NCBI RefSeq assembly: GCF_017377855.1
Contig: NZ_JAFREP010000024.1
Location: 121,201 to 185,200 of the forward strand
DNA: 64,000 nt
Source: Acanthopleuribacter pedis
GTDB lineage: Bacteria > Acidobacteriota > Holophagae > Acanthopleuribacterales > Acanthopleuribacteraceae
Reading direction: 5' to 3'
Shown here: positions 27,934 to 37,039 of the stretch, piece by piece
How positions within the stretch are numbered: position 1 is the first letter of the stretch
Layout: every line of letters starts with the position of its first letter
The notes under the pieces: generated by a model
What the model was told of the DNA's origin: nothing
The model's input: only the letters and a program-made list of their open reading frames with translations
Database searches by the model: none
Position numbers and translations under genes: made by a program

Positions 27934-28353
27934 ATGGTTAAAACAACAATTGAGATGGGACGACAAGCAAACTCACCGGTGCTCAGTAAGCCGGGCCTGG
28001 CATTGGTCCTGCCCAACAATCCCTACCGCATGCGCGGCGGCGGGAAACCGATGGTTTATGCTTGTTTAAGGGAACCCAAACAAAACACGGGGCCGGACCA
28101 ACGCCGTTTGCTCGACGGCCTGTTTGTCCACACGGTCGAGGTGCATACCCAAACACCACTGAGTTTTCATCTCTTCGCCAAGAAACGGGTATTCGACGAC
28201 GACATCACCGATTTCGGCGACGATTGGTGTGCCTGGTTCCATTTTGACTTGGCCGCGCTTCTGTTGGTAGCCGCGCCCCAATACGGATTTATGCTGCACG
28301 CCTCGTCGCGGCAATTCGTCTCCAACGCCCTGTACGTCCGTTTCGAACGTTAA
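27934..28353 (+). CDS. Hypothetical T6SS-island protein, related to preceding gene
   Basis: 139 residues; start after AAGGGAT. Beta-rich, no signal peptide. Shares the pattern [FM]-[VL]-HAS-x5-VSNA-x-x-[IV] at the C-terminus with the upstream protein. LFVHTVEVHTQTPLSFHLFAKK and FDDDITDFGDDWCAWFHFDL are distinctive but unassigned. Same operon; immunity or adaptor role is inferred from position only. Confidence 0.55.
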   Translation: MVKTTIEMGRQANSPVLSKPGLALVLPNNPYRMRGGGKPMVYACLREPKQNTGPDQRRLLDGLFVHTVEVHTQTPLSFHLFAKKRVFDDDITDFGDDWCAWFHFDLAALLLVAAPQYGFMLHASSRQFVSNALYVRFER

Positions 28354-28368
28354 AACCACGAGGCATTT

Positions 28369-30729
28369 ATGGCTATTTCTACCTCGATTATTGTGGTAAC
28401 CCACAACAACCTCATTCAAACCATTCGCTGTTTAACATCGTTGCAACGCACCATACCGGACACCGATTGCGAGGTGCTGGTGGTCGACAACGCCTCCACC
28501 GACGGCACGCGCGGTTACCTTGGGGAGCTCAGCACGACGGACACGCGGTTCGTCCCTGTTTTGCTGGAACAAAACACGGGTTGGTGCGTCGGCGCCAATC
28601 GCGGCCTAGAACGCGCGGGCGGCGACTATTTGGTGCTGCTCAACAACGACACGGTCTTGCCCGAGGGTTGGTTGGAAGGCCTGCGCACCTGCTTGGACGA
28701 AGCCGGCCGAAACCTGCGCGGCAGCGGTCCGGTGGGTTTGGTGGGCCCGGTGAGCAACGCCGTCGGCGGCATGCAACAGGTCGCGGGTCCGCCCAACGCC
28801 GAATGGGAGACGGTCAACCGCCATGCGGCGGTGTGGCGCAAGCAACAGGATCGCAACTGGCAGCGCGCCTGGTTCCTCTCGGGTTTTTGTTTGATGACGA
28901 CCCGCGCTTTTTACGAGGATGTCGGCGGCTTGGACGAACGTTTTTCACCCGGCGGCTTTGACGACAACGACTGGGTGTTGCGCGGCGAAGAACGCGGCTG
29001 GACCTGTGTGGTCGCCGCGGACATCTTCGTCTACCACGAGGGCGGCGCCACCTTCCGCAACGCCCGTCCCGACATGAACTTGGGCCTGGCCAACCGCGCG
29101 GCTTTTTCGCAAAAATGGCGTGAACAAAGGACCCGTCAGCCCAAGTTGGTAGCGGCTTACCGCGTGAAAAACGCGCGCGACACCATTGTGGCGAGTTTGG
29201 ACGCCACCGCGGCGTTCGCCGATGCGATTGTGATTCTGGACGACGGCTCTACCGACGGCTGCAGCGACCTGATGCGCAACCACCCGGCGGTCACCCGTTA
29301 CGAATACCAAGATTTGCCGTTTGATGAACGGCGCGACCGCAACCACATTCTGGCCATGGCGGGAGAACTGGACCCGGACTGGATTATCACCGTCGATTCA
29401 GATGAAGTCTTTGAGATGGACCGCGAACGGGCGCAAACGCTGATGACCCTCAACGATCCCCACGTCAAAGTACTGGGTTTTCATTGGTATACCTTTTGGG
29501 ACGCCGAGCACCACTGGTACCGCGCCGACGGCATCTTTGGCAACATGGCTGGCTACCGCATGTACCGCTACCAACCAAACCAGCGCATTGTCGACGGTAC
29601 CCCGGAGGGTCTGCACTGCGGCAACATCCCGCAATTCGCCGAGGGCGCCCGCCGCTTTACCAATATCCGCGTGCGCCATTTGGGGTACGACCGCGAGGTA
29701 TTGCGCCGCGCCAAATACACCTTCTACCGCACCGTGGACAAAAACCCGGATGCGGCCTTGGTGGGCAACACCACCTACAACCATCTGATTAGCGACACCG
29801 TCACCCTGCGCCGCTATCAAAAACGCCACGGGCTCTCGCTGTGTTTGATTACCAAAAACGAGGGCGAATACCTCGAGGCCTTTTTGAATGAATGGCAGGC
29901 CTATGTCGATGAAATCTGCATCGTCGATACCGGCAGCACCGACAACACCCTGGACATTGCGGCCCACTTCACCAACAACATCCAACACTTCAGGATGGAC
30001 GGCTTGCAGCTGGACGAGGCGCGCAACCGCGCCAAGGGCATGGCGCGCCAACCCTGGATTCTGGCGATGGACCCGGACGAGGTCATTGACCGCGGCGCCA
30101 TGATGCAACTGCAGCGGTTGTTGGACGATCCCGAACCCCACGCCTATTCGTTTGAGGTGGCCAACCACCAAAAGGACGACCCGCCGGTCCACACCCTCGC
30201 CGTGCGGCTGTTCCGCAACATCCCCGAGCTGTACTACACCCGGCCCGTCCACGAAACCATCGAACAAGCGCTGTACCGCATTCCCGATGTCACCGTTCGG
30301 CCCAGCGGCATCGCCATCCAACACTACGGCTTCCTCAAAAGCGATCAACGGGTTCAAGCCAAGGTCGACGCCTACTACGAAGCCAATAAGAAGTACCGCG
30401 ACGCCCATCCCGAGGACGCCCTGCCCTGGTTCAACGAGGCGCTGCACCTCCTCAACGAGGGCGATACCCGCGCGGCCGGCGCCTGTTTCGAACGCGCGCT
30501 CCAGCTCGATCCCAAATTCCTATCGCCCTACGCCCAACTGGCCTTTATCCATCAGGAACAGGCCATGATGTTGTGGCAAACCCTGCTGGAACATGCCCCG
30601 GACGGTCATCCGATTCGCGCGCAGGCGGGCCAGAGCATGCACGGTTTGATGGGTATGACCCCACCGCGACCCGTGGTCGGTGAGCGCCGCGGCCAGAACC
30701 AGAACGAGGGTGAGGAGGATCGCCGATGA
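28369..30729 (+). CDS. Multidomain glycosyltransferase: three GT-A-like domains plus TPR
   Basis: 786 residues. Domain 1 (about 1-255) is a GT2 rhamnosyltransferase-like unit: SIIVVTHNN, VLVVDNASTDGT, LVLLNNDTVLP (DxD-like NND) and GLDERF, FDDNDW. Domain 2 (about 258-480) opens KLVAAYRVKNARDTI with VILDDGSTDG and IITVDSDEVFEMD. Domain 3 (about 485-690) opens LSLCLITKNEGEYL with ICIVDTGSTDNTLDIA and WILAMDPDEVI. The C-terminal 100 residues hold TPR-like helices (ALPWFNEALHLLNEGDTRAAGACFERALQLDP). Three catalytic-type modules in one cytosolic protein could build a short glycan or modify a protein. Being inside the T6SS operon, a T6SS component or effector is a possible acceptor; this is inference. 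Confidence 0.8.
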   Translation: MAISTSIIVVTHNNLIQTIRCLTSLQRTIPDTDCEVLVVDNASTDGTRGYLGELSTTDTRFVPVLLEQNTGWCVGANRGLERAGGDYLVLLNNDTVLPEGWLEGLRTCLDEAGRNLRGSGPVGLVGPVSNAVGGMQQVAGPPNAEWETVNRHAAVWRKQQDRNWQRAWFLSGFCLMTTRAFYEDVGGLDERFSPGGFDDNDWVLRGEERGWTCVVAADIFVYHEGGATFRNARPDMNLGLANRAAFSQKWREQRTRQPKLVAAYRVKNARDTIVASLDATAAFADAIVILDDGSTDGCSDLMRNHPAVTRYEYQDLPFDERRDRNHILAMAGELDPDWIITVDSDEVFEMDRERAQTLMTLNDPHVKVLGFHWYTFWDAEHHWYRADGIFGNMAGYRMYRYQPNQRIVDGTPEGLHCGNIPQFAEGARRFTNIRVRHLGYDREVLRRAKYTFYRTVDKNPDAALVGNTTYNHLISDTVTLRRYQKRHGLSLCLITKNEGEYLEAFLNEWQAYVDEICIVDTGSTDNTLDIAAHFTNNIQHFRMDGLQLDEARNRAKGMARQPWILAMDPDEVIDRGAMMQLQRLLDDPEPHAYSFEVANHQKDDPPVHTLAVRLFRNIPELYYTRPVHETIEQALYRIPDVTVRPSGIAIQHYGFLKSDQRVQAKVDAYYEANKKYRDAHPEDALPWFNEALHLLNEGDTRAAGACFERALQLDPKFLSPYAQLAFIHQEQAMMLWQTLLEHAPDGHPIRAQAGQSMHGLMGMTPPRPVVGERRGQNQNEGEEDRR

Positions 30730-32069
30730 TGAACGTCGATACCTTTAACCGCGGCTTGTACGAGGAACACCTGGAAGAGGCGGCCTTCCTTTACGAGCAG
30801 CGCGTGCGCGGCATGGAAGATTTGGAACTGACCTGGCGCGATTTGGCGGATTACGAAAGCCGTCGCGACGCCCACCTCAACGGCCTGGTGTGCGGTGGTA
30901 ACCACGCCTTCGCGGTTTGTCGCGAGGCCGCCCTCGACGGCGGCCCCGGCGAACTCTTTTGCGGCTTTTTCTTGGCCTGCCGCCAACACACGGTGGAGCC
31001 CCTGCTCGCGTTGATGCGGGATTTCACCCCGGACGAAGAAGAACAGGTAGCGGCCATTGTCGAAGCGCTGGTGCATGTTTGCCCCCACGCCTGGTTCCCC
31101 CGCCTCGCGGCCTTCGCCGAGAAAAAAGGCCCGGCCTACCTGCCGATCATCCTGCGCGTGCTGGCATGGCACCGAAACCCGCTGGGTTTCGACCTACTGA
31201 ACAACCATGTCGAACAGGAGGACGGCCTCGGCGGTGCCTTTCCCTGGGCCGCGGGTCGCCTCGGCGCGCGCGTGCACATGTCCCACCTGCGCCGCGTGCT
31301 GGAAAAACAAACCAAAAACTACGACCTGCGCGAAACCGCGCTGGCGCTGTTGCGCCTCGGCGACCGCGAACTGGCGCCCTTCCTCGCCAAACGCGCGCGC
31401 AAACCCTGGGCCCGTTTGGCCCTGGCCCTGTGCGGCGGGCCCGGCCACCCCAACAAACTCATGAACGCCACGCCGACCTCATCGAGCAGCTTGTTGGGTC
31501 TCGGTATTTTGGGGGATGTCGCCGGCGTACCCGCGCTGCTCGGTTACCTGCGCCGACCGCAAGTGGCACCCATCGCCGCGCGTGCGTTGGAACTGATCAC
31601 CGGCGCGCACCTGGTGGAACGCGCCTGGATCCCGGAAGAACCGGACGAGGACGTGTACTCACCGGCGGAGCTGGAGGCCTGGAAAAAAGGCGAGCCGATC
31701 AAAAACCCCAACGGCAACCCGGCGGGCGAATACGTGGAGCGCATCAGCCACAACATCAACACCTGGCTGGCCTGGTGGCGCCACCACGAGGCGCAATTCA
31801 CCGCGGGCAAACGCTACCGCCGCGGCAAACTGCTCACGCCCAACTGTTTGCTGCAGGGCATGCAGGACCCGGAGACGCCGGGCATGCTGCGCGAATTGGC
31901 CCACCACGAATTGTTCATTCGCTACGGCTGCAGCGCGGTCTTCGAATTGGAAATGACGGTCCCCCTCCAAGAACGGGTCCTGGTTCAAATCCAAAAATGG
32001 GTCGAACAAAACAACGACCGCTTCGAACCCGGCGCCTGGTACTGCCACGGCGAAATGATGAAGGGTTGA
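30726..32069 (+). CDS. TIGR02270-like HEAT-repeat T6SS protein
   Basis: 447 residues; the ATG overlaps the previous stop by four bases (ATGA). Helical repeats throughout (LREVALALLRLGDRELAPFLAKRAR-type units), an early segment RDLADYESRRDAHLNGLV and the ITGAHL..W.PE block followed by DEDVYSP and the C-terminal LLTP..LL.....P...R...A.EL resemble the TIGR02270 family, usually encoded with vgrG, DUF2169 and DUF4150 genes. Role unknown, perhaps an effector-loading scaffold. Last gene of the island, followed by a dispersed repeat and a strong bidirectional terminator. Confidence 0.8.
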   Translation: MMNVDTFNRGLYEEHLEEAAFLYEQRVRGMEDLELTWRDLADYESRRDAHLNGLVCGGNHAFAVCREAALDGGPGELFCGFFLACRQHTVEPLLALMRDFTPDEEEQVAAIVEALVHVCPHAWFPRLAAFAEKKGPAYLPIILRVLAWHRNPLGFDLLNNHVEQEDGLGGAFPWAAGRLGARVHMSHLRRVLEKQTKNYDLRETALALLRLGDRELAPFLAKRARKPWARLALALCGGPGHPNKLMNATPTSSSSLLGLGILGDVAGVPALLGYLRRPQVAPIAARALELITGAHLVERAWIPEEPDEDVYSPAELEAWKKGEPIKNPNGNPAGEYVERISHNINTWLAWWRHHEAQFTAGKRYRRGKLLTPNCLLQGMQDPETPGMLRELAHHELFIRYGCSAVFELEMTVPLQERVLVQIQKWVEQNNDRFEPGAWYCHGEMMKG

Positions 32070-32075
32070 TATCAA

Positions 32076-32290
32076 CCTAAGTAACACGATTACTCGTGGT
32101 GATTTTCTCTAAAACTCTGGGCTGCAACGACCTGCAATAACACCTAAGAAGCGCGAAAATCACCGCGAGTTATCGCGCTTCTTAGGTAACACTCAACGCA
32201 CCAGGCAGGTGGGGTCGTGCCGGACCCCAGCTCGCTTTTAAAAACCATTTTCCTCGAGATAATTAGCAAAAATCCCTCGATTCAGCGCCT
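32076..32290. repeat. MITE-like intergenic repeat, copy B, with nested palindrome
   Basis: Shares with copies A and C the blocks GGTGATTTT.nCTAAA, CTGCAACGACCTG and the right end TTAGCAAAAATC...TTCAGCGCC. A perfect 15-bp stem ACCTAAGAAGCGCGA/TCGCGCTTCTTAGGT (32142-32187) interrupts it and looks like family ends in head-to-head orientation. Non-coding. Confidence 0.65.
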
Positions 32291-32359
32291 CATAGATTCA
32301 ACCCCAAACTCGCAGGGGATGAAATGAGAGCCCAAGCCCTTGTACTAATTGGTAAAAAA

Positions 32360-32402
32360 CGAAGGGCCCTTAACCTCACGGCAAAGGGCCCTTCGTTTTT
32401 TG
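32360..32402. terminator. Bidirectional rho-independent terminator
   Basis: Perfect 12-bp stem CGAAGGGCCCTT/AAGGGCCCTTCG (32360-32371 and 32384-32395), flanked by AAAAAA on the left and TTTTTTT on the right, between the convergent TIGR02270-like gene and the small minus-strand gene. Confidence 0.9.
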
Positions 32403-32423
32403 GGTTGCTTTACCTAAAGAGGT

Positions 32424-32654
32424 TTAACTAGGGAATTTGTGTCCAACTTTCTCTTGGAAAAAAGCGATGTTCCGAATGTTTTGAATGTTAGGTGTCTTTC
32501 CGATAGCCTTAATAAAGCCGGTGGATAGGTGGTTGATATCACTCACACCATAACGGCGGAGTTGGGTCATGACTTCTTCGTCACTGTGGCCTTCCTTGGG
32601 TTCAATAATCCAGGATTTTTCTTTTTCTTCTCCTGGAACAGGGGAAACAAACAT
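32424..32654 (-). CDS. Small I9-inhibitor-like protein, partner of the subtilase
   Basis: 76 residues; the ATG at 32654 follows AGGAGGG, which decides against a longer frame to 32729. The segment SWIIEPKEGHSDEEVMTQLR, then INHLSTGFIKAIGKTPNIQNI and NIAFFQEK, has the beta-alpha-beta-beta-alpha-beta rhythm of inhibitor I9/subtilisin propeptide domains (a helix after a long strand, then an LSTGFIKA strand). Lies 90 bases downstream of the protease gene and probably is co-transcribed. It may inhibit or chaperone that protease. The fold assignment is inferred from pattern only. Confidence 0.5.
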   Translation of the reverse strand: MFVSPVPGEEKEKSWIIEPKEGHSDEEVMTQLRRYGVSDINHLSTGFIKAIGKTPNIQNIRNIAFFQEKVGHKFPS

Positions 32655-32744
32655 GGGAACCCTCCTAACCCAGATGCTTTTATCTGGACCTGATTTTCTA
32701 AATCTAATCGCTAATCTTCTATTTCGCAAGATAACGAACGTGTG

Positions 32745-34541
32745 TCAGATCAAAGAAAGCACTTCAGGTATGTTGACTTTTCCTCTTCCAAACTCCGGGG
32801 TCCAAGCCTCTCTCCCCGTAAACCAATCTTTTGTAGCGCTTTTCGCCAACAGGTCCTTAACCTCAACGGGGTTCAAGTTTTTTCCACTAGCCGTTGCTTT
32901 TTGAAGCATCAACGCGATGACACCGCTGACGAAAGGGGCGGCCATAGACGTTCCTTCAATAGTTACCGCGCGCTGATTGACCAATGTTCGCTCGATTGCC
33001 TTTGAGAGCCTGGAACCGTCAGCCAGGGCCGAGGTAATCATGTGACCAGGAGCCGCAATATCCGGTTTCCAGCGCCCATCGCGCGTGGGACCGAGGCTGC
33101 TGAACCTGCTTAACCGGCCGGCCAAAGATAAGGCGTCTTCGGCAAAGCCTTGATCACCAGTCCATTGGGTTTTTGAGGTAAAACTGGCCACGGTAATCGT
33201 ACCGCTACCGGTACCTGGGATGCCAACGGTACGATATTTTTCTAAATGGGGATGCTGTCTGAATCGAGCAAAGTCGCTGTTGTGAAACCACGCATCAAAG
33301 CGGCCGGCGGTTAACTGCTTTGAGGATGTACGCAGGGTCCACCCATAAAGATCGTCGATGGAGACCGTAGCCCGATCAAAAGAAAGTTCTAGACGACATT
33401 GGATTAACTGGCTCCATTGATAATAAGTTCTAGACACATCAATGCTAACTACATTGTTTGAATATTTTCTGCCTGGGTCTCCTTGCGAAGGGAAAGGGAT
33501 GAATTGTCCAGCCGGTGTGCCAAGAAACAAATCAAACTGGTCTCGTTCTGAATACCATCCGGTAACAACAACACCCGGATCCGTGTTGTCATTGCCCGGC
33601 AATACGTCAAAAACGTAGTCATTGCTTTGCTCTGGAAAATACCAAGAGCCAACATGGAGGTCTTTTTCTTGCTCGTTCCCAGCAGCCACCACAATGATTT
33701 GGTTATCTCCAGACAACTGGTTATACAAACGTTCTTCTGCGTTAGTACCGTCATGAGGACCGTAATGAGACCCTAGACTAAGGTTCACCACACAAGGAGA
33801 ACGTCCAGCCTTTTCAAAGATCCATTTGACCCCCTCATCGACATCGAACATATTGGTCTTCACCAACAAGAAGCGTGCATCGGGTGCAACGCCTTCCCAT
33901 CCTCCTGTGCCAAAAAGTGTTCCTCCTGCGATCGCGGCAACATGGGTCCCGTGCCCATTGCTGTCAAAACCCGGTCCGAAATTTCCCTGACCCAATGTCC
34001 ACTTTTGTTCGAGTTCATCCCGGTCAAATTCTTGTTTACCGCCCACTTGGTCCAATAGGAAATCAACTCTTAGACGACCATTTCTATCGTAAAAGGCGGG
34101 GTGGGAAAGATCAAAACCGGAATCGACAATCCCGATATAAACGCCTGAGCCTGACTCGAAAAAGTCTCTCTCACCCGCGGATATTCCGTTCGCATGTTCA
34201 AGGGCCTGTTCCATCACCAGCTTGTGTTTGCGTTTGGTTTGAATGCGTTCAACATGAGGTTCTTGAATTAACTGTTCGACCTTTGACATCGGCAAATCGA
34301 GCGAAACAAATTGATCGCTCAGTCTTTGGCAATGTCCGCTCGACAAATCAGAGAGCTGTTGATCACCCGTTTGTGTTTCGACGAGCAGGGAAACCGTTGG
34401 ATCTTGGGAGCCGGGGTTACCACCACCGACCGCCCTAAAATGAAGGACAGGTGGTTTTCCTGGGTTCTTATTTGCCTCACCGAGCATTGCACAGAGAGAG
34501 GCGGAAACCTTTGGATTTGTTGTGAATTCGGATTGTTTCAT
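32745..34541 (-). CDS. Subtilisin-like serine protease (S8)
   Basis: 598 residues from ATG 34541 (AGCGAGG at 6 bases). Catalytic triad in standard contexts: D140 in GIVDSGFD, H197 in GHGTHVAAIAGG and S532 in GTSMAAPFVSGVIALML; the oxyanion Asn lies in VVAAGNEQEKD. Residues about 48-110 resemble an I9-type propeptide (VSLLVETQTGD... QFVSLDLPMSKVEQLIQEPHVERI). No Sec signal peptide is visible, so the protein may act in the cytoplasm or use another route. A beta-rich insertion of about 180 residues sits between the His and Ser blocks. Codon use and GC (about 50%) are lower than in the neighbours, suggesting transfer. Partner of the small gene downstream. Confidence 0.9.
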   Translation of the reverse strand: MKQSEFTTNPKVSASLCAMLGEANKNPGKPPVLHFRAVGGGNPGSQDPTVSLLVETQTGDQQLSDLSSGHCQRLSDQFVSLDLPMSKVEQLIQEPHVERIQTKRKHKLVMEQALEHANGISAGERDFFESGSGVYIGIVDSGFDLSHPAFYDRNGRLRVDFLLDQVGGKQEFDRDELEQKWTLGQGNFGPGFDSNGHGTHVAAIAGGTLFGTGGWEGVAPDARFLLVKTNMFDVDEGVKWIFEKAGRSPCVVNLSLGSHYGPHDGTNAEERLYNQLSGDNQIIVVAAGNEQEKDLHVGSWYFPEQSNDYVFDVLPGNDNTDPGVVVTGWYSERDQFDLFLGTPAGQFIPFPSQGDPGRKYSNNVVSIDVSRTYYQWSQLIQCRLELSFDRATVSIDDLYGWTLRTSSKQLTAGRFDAWFHNSDFARFRQHPHLEKYRTVGIPGTGSGTITVASFTSKTQWTGDQGFAEDALSLAGRLSRFSSLGPTRDGRWKPDIAAPGHMITSALADGSRLSKAIERTLVNQRAVTIEGTSMAAPFVSGVIALMLQKATASGKNLNPVEVKDLLAKSATKDWFTGREAWTPEFGRGKVNIPEVLSLI

Positions 34542-35326
34542 ATTAAACCTCGCTAGACATGCCGATGCCAAGATCGATCCCGTAAAAAAGACAGGAGTTG
34601 AACGAGACTCGACCCGTTGTATTCATGATAGCCTCTATTAGACTACCGATTCTTTGAAACAAAAAAAACAAAAAGCATCACCAACAAGTCCGATAAAGAA
34701 TCGACACCCAGATAATCCCATTCGAATGTGACGCAAAACAAAAACAACATTACTTTTATTTATAATTATCCTTCAAACCCTTCCTAAGCCATCCAGTTTA
34801 CTTTCACAGCAATCTATAGAAGATATGCAATTAGATATTCTGACAAGAAAGCAAAAGATGAACTATCGGATTATGCTTTCATAGCGTTCTGAGACACACC
34901 ATGATTGAATCGGAACAACTATAGGAACCTTTGGATTGATGAGGTTTAAACCTGTCCAGGGAAAATACAGCCTAAAGCCCAGTTTGAGCGATTCTCGGTG
35001 GCGTACTTGCACAACTTGCTTGGCTGCGACGTGCAGGAAAATGCTGAACGTACCTCCGAGGTGCGCGTCGTGTGCGACCCCCGCAGGCTTTTTCCAACAG
35101 ATTTCGCTCCACCCCTCGGCGCATCCTACGCCGATACTTGCTCAATCGCGTTTATCCAAATCGTACCCCTAAGGTAAAAACCCTGCCTTGATCTTAACCA
35201 AATAGGTATTTGGTCAGGCTAAAGCGACCCGACCAACTCTCAAAATTGAAAAACACAGATCTTCCCGACAACTTCAGCAAATAGCGATTGGTTTTCGCCT
35301 GTTGGACCCGGTAGCTGAGATCTGGC
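34542..35326. other. AT-rich intergenic region
   Basis: 34640-34930 is strongly AT-rich, in keeping with a promoter region for the protease and with acquired DNA. 34960-35190 is GC-richer and includes short palindromic pieces (for example CGGCGCATCCTACGCCG near 35118) but no credible gene. Confidence 0.4.
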
Positions 35327-35809
35327 TCATGGGGTGAAGCGGAAGTTCTGCAGCACGGCGCCGTCGTCGTGGAGGATCAGCAGGTACAGGTTGTCGTAGT
35401 CGCCGTGGTCGATGCTGGTTTTGGGTCCGCCCAGCAAGTGGATCAATTCGGGGATGGTGTTGGAATGGCCGGCCACGAAAACGGCTTTACCTTTCGCGGC
35501 CTTGACGGCCTTCAGGAATGATTCGGGTTCGCGGGCGGAAATCACGGTCACCTCGGTGCCCGCGGCTTTGGCCACCGGCGCGGCCGTTTTTTGGGTTCGC
35601 TTGTATTCGCTCGCATAAACCGCGGCGAGGGGAATGCGCGCAAACAAGGCGCCCAACTTCTCGGCGCGCGCTTGACCCTGGGCGGTCAGACCGGCCGCAT
35701 CGGTGTTGTCGACTTTCTCCGCGTGACGGACCAGGTAAACCAGGGTCGGCTCCCCGCCGTAGGACCAGCCGCCAACCGCGATCAGTAACATCATCATGAG
35801 AAGCTTCAT
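35327..35809 (-). CDS. Secreted histidine phosphatase family protein (SixA-like)
   Basis: 160 residues from ATG 35809, preceded by AGGAGG; longer frames upstream lack this. A signal peptide (KLLMMMLLIAVGGWSYGG) precedes LVYLVRHAEKV, the RHG/RHA phosphohistidine motif. Further conserved pieces are LTAQGQARAEKLGALF, VYASEYKRTQKTAAPVA and the second catalytic His in VFVAGHSNTIPELI. It should hydrolyse phosphate esters in the periplasm; the length fits the small SixA-type branch. Transcribed alone. Substrate unknown. Confidence 0.85.
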   Translation of the reverse strand: MKLLMMMLLIAVGGWSYGGEPTLVYLVRHAEKVDNTDAAGLTAQGQARAEKLGALFARIPLAAVYASEYKRTQKTAAPVAKAAGTEVTVISAREPESFLKAVKAAKGKAVFVAGHSNTIPELIHLLGGPKTSIDHGDYDNLYLLILHDDGAVLQNFRFTP

Positions 35810-36051
35810 TTCATCCTCCTGGATTCTGGGTTGATACTTGAGTAACGCGTAAGAAACGCCTGGGAAAGGTTCAGCACTTTTCGGCCTGCTCCGCGAACAG
35901 CGCATCAGAATGGCTGTCGCGACCCAAATGGGCGAACCCTCCGGCCTGATCCCGATGGGTCGAGAAATTGAACCCACCATAAACAGATACAGAGACACCG
36001 GGAAGACCCTTTTGTAAAAAAGTCAAAAGGAAACCGTCGCGATAGAGGTGC

Positions 36052-36140
36052 CCTAAAAAAGAGAAGGCCCCGCGGGAACGGGGCCTTCTCTTTTTGGTTT
36101 TTAGATAAAGGAAAGGCCCCGTCGGAGCGGGGCCTTTCCC
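36052..36140. terminator. Tandem terminator array, 2 units, behind hcp copy 2
   Basis: Two hairpins, GGCCCCGCGGGAACGGGGCC and GGCCCCGTCGGAGCGGGGCC, each with flanking A and T runs (AAAAAAGAGAA / TTCTCTTTTT), spaced about 50 bases. Confidence 0.85.
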
Positions 36141-36153
36141 ATATGATGCTGGT

Positions 36154-36191
36154 TGCCGGGAAACCGATAGGTGGTTTCTGAATAAGCCGAC
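36154..36191 (-). other. Conserved 3' RNA structure behind hcp copy 2
   Basis: Outer TGCCGG/CCGAC (with a G-U pair) and inner GAAACC/GGTTTC stems. Same position as in the other hcp copies. Confidence 0.6.
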
Positions 36192-36241
36192 AAGGTCGAT
36201 CCCGCTCAGGCCGGTTAGACCGAACCCGAGCGAACCGTTTT

Positions 36242-36712
36242 CTAGTGATCGTTTACTTCGTCTTCTGCTTCGATGCCGTCTTCGTTGTAGCTGTAAACAA
36301 CGTTGCCGTACACCATTTTGGTGGTGTGCTCATCGGGGAAGCGGTCGCTTTCGGGCAAGTAAACGTTGCGCTTGGTGACACCGGAGTAAACAACTTTAAG
36401 GCGCTTGAACTTGATGGTGAAGTAGTTGGTCATGTCGCCGCTGACGATGTCGGGACGGTAGAACAGAACTTCCAAGTCGGCGATTTCAACGTTGTTGAAC
36501 AAGTGTTGGAAGGTAATGGGGGTGTGCTTGCCCATTTCGGAAACGAAGGTCAAAGGCTGACGCGAGCGTTTGGACTTAACTTTGTTGTCAAGCTCGGATA
36601 CGGGCAGGTTGGAGCTCAGTGCAAGTTCGTGTACGCGGATGTGCGCTTCGTGGCCGGTCTCAGCTTCTTTGCCGGGAATGGCACCACAGTTGATAAAGGA
36701 ATAAACGGTCAT
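36242..36712 (-). CDS. hcp: T6SS tube protein Hcp, copy 2
   Basis: 156 residues with the same Hcp signature as copy 1. It differs from the other copies at a handful of positions (HELALSS, LTFVSEMGKHTPITFQ, IADLEVLFYR, DIVSGDMTN). It carries a near-consensus sigma-54 promoter about 45 bases upstream and the palindromic activator site 52 bases further. Downstream it has the conserved RNA structure and two terminators. Expected to polymerise with the other Hcp proteins into the T6SS tube or to serve as an effector-specific carrier. Confidence 0.82.
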   Translation of the reverse strand: MTVYSFINCGAIPGKEAETGHEAHIRVHELALSSNLPVSELDNKVKSKRSRQPLTFVSEMGKHTPITFQHLFNNVEIADLEVLFYRPDIVSGDMTNYFTIKFKRLKVVYSGVTKRNVYLPESDRFPDEHTTKMVYGNVVYSYNEDGIEAEDEVNDH

Positions 36713-36755
36713 TTCGGGATCTCCTTGGCGTGATTAACTTCAGCGGGAAACCTTA

Positions 36756-36773
36756 AAGCAGGGTCCGTGCCAA
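36756..36773 (-). promoter_or_regulatory. Sigma-54 promoter of hcp copy 2
   Basis: Minus strand TTGGCACGGACCCTGCTT: perfect -24 box TGGCACG, GG-N10-GC spacing, -12 box CTGCT. GC of the -12 box is 46 bases before the start codon, which leaves a leader of about 33 bases. Confidence 0.85.
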
Positions 36774-36823
36774 CTCGAAAACCCGCGGTTTTCCTGGGTT
36801 TTCCGGCCCTTTTTGTCAAAATC

Positions 36824-36840
36824 TGTTTGCATCCCAAACA
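36824..36840. promoter_or_regulatory. Putative activator site of hcp copy 2
   Basis: TGTTTG-CATCC-CAAACA inverted repeat followed by GCTTGTTCG, 52 bases upstream of the -24 box. Confidence 0.6.
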
Positions 36841-37039
36841 GCTTGTTCGGGTACCAGGAAAACAAGTCAAAACGCGGTATTCCGAATCGAAACAGCGCGT
36901 GTCAAATTGAAACAGACTCCATAAAATTTCAGCCCAACCGAAAATCGCCCAACCCATTCTTCGTCGCCACCAAAAACAAGATCTACCGCTCTACCGACTG
37001 CTCGAAAAGTCCGCGTTCATGAAAGCGTAATAAAAATGC

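Noticed and set aside
34936..35172. Plus-strand frame between protease and SixA-like gene
   Set aside because: No domain, no ribosome-binding site, palindromic non-coding character.
36245..36733. Long antisense frames (also 37361-37972, 40566-41138, 43321-43839) opposite the hcp genes, starting in the 3' structure
   Set aside because: They mirror the codon pattern of hcp and have no family features; four similar antisense frames follow from four similar genes.
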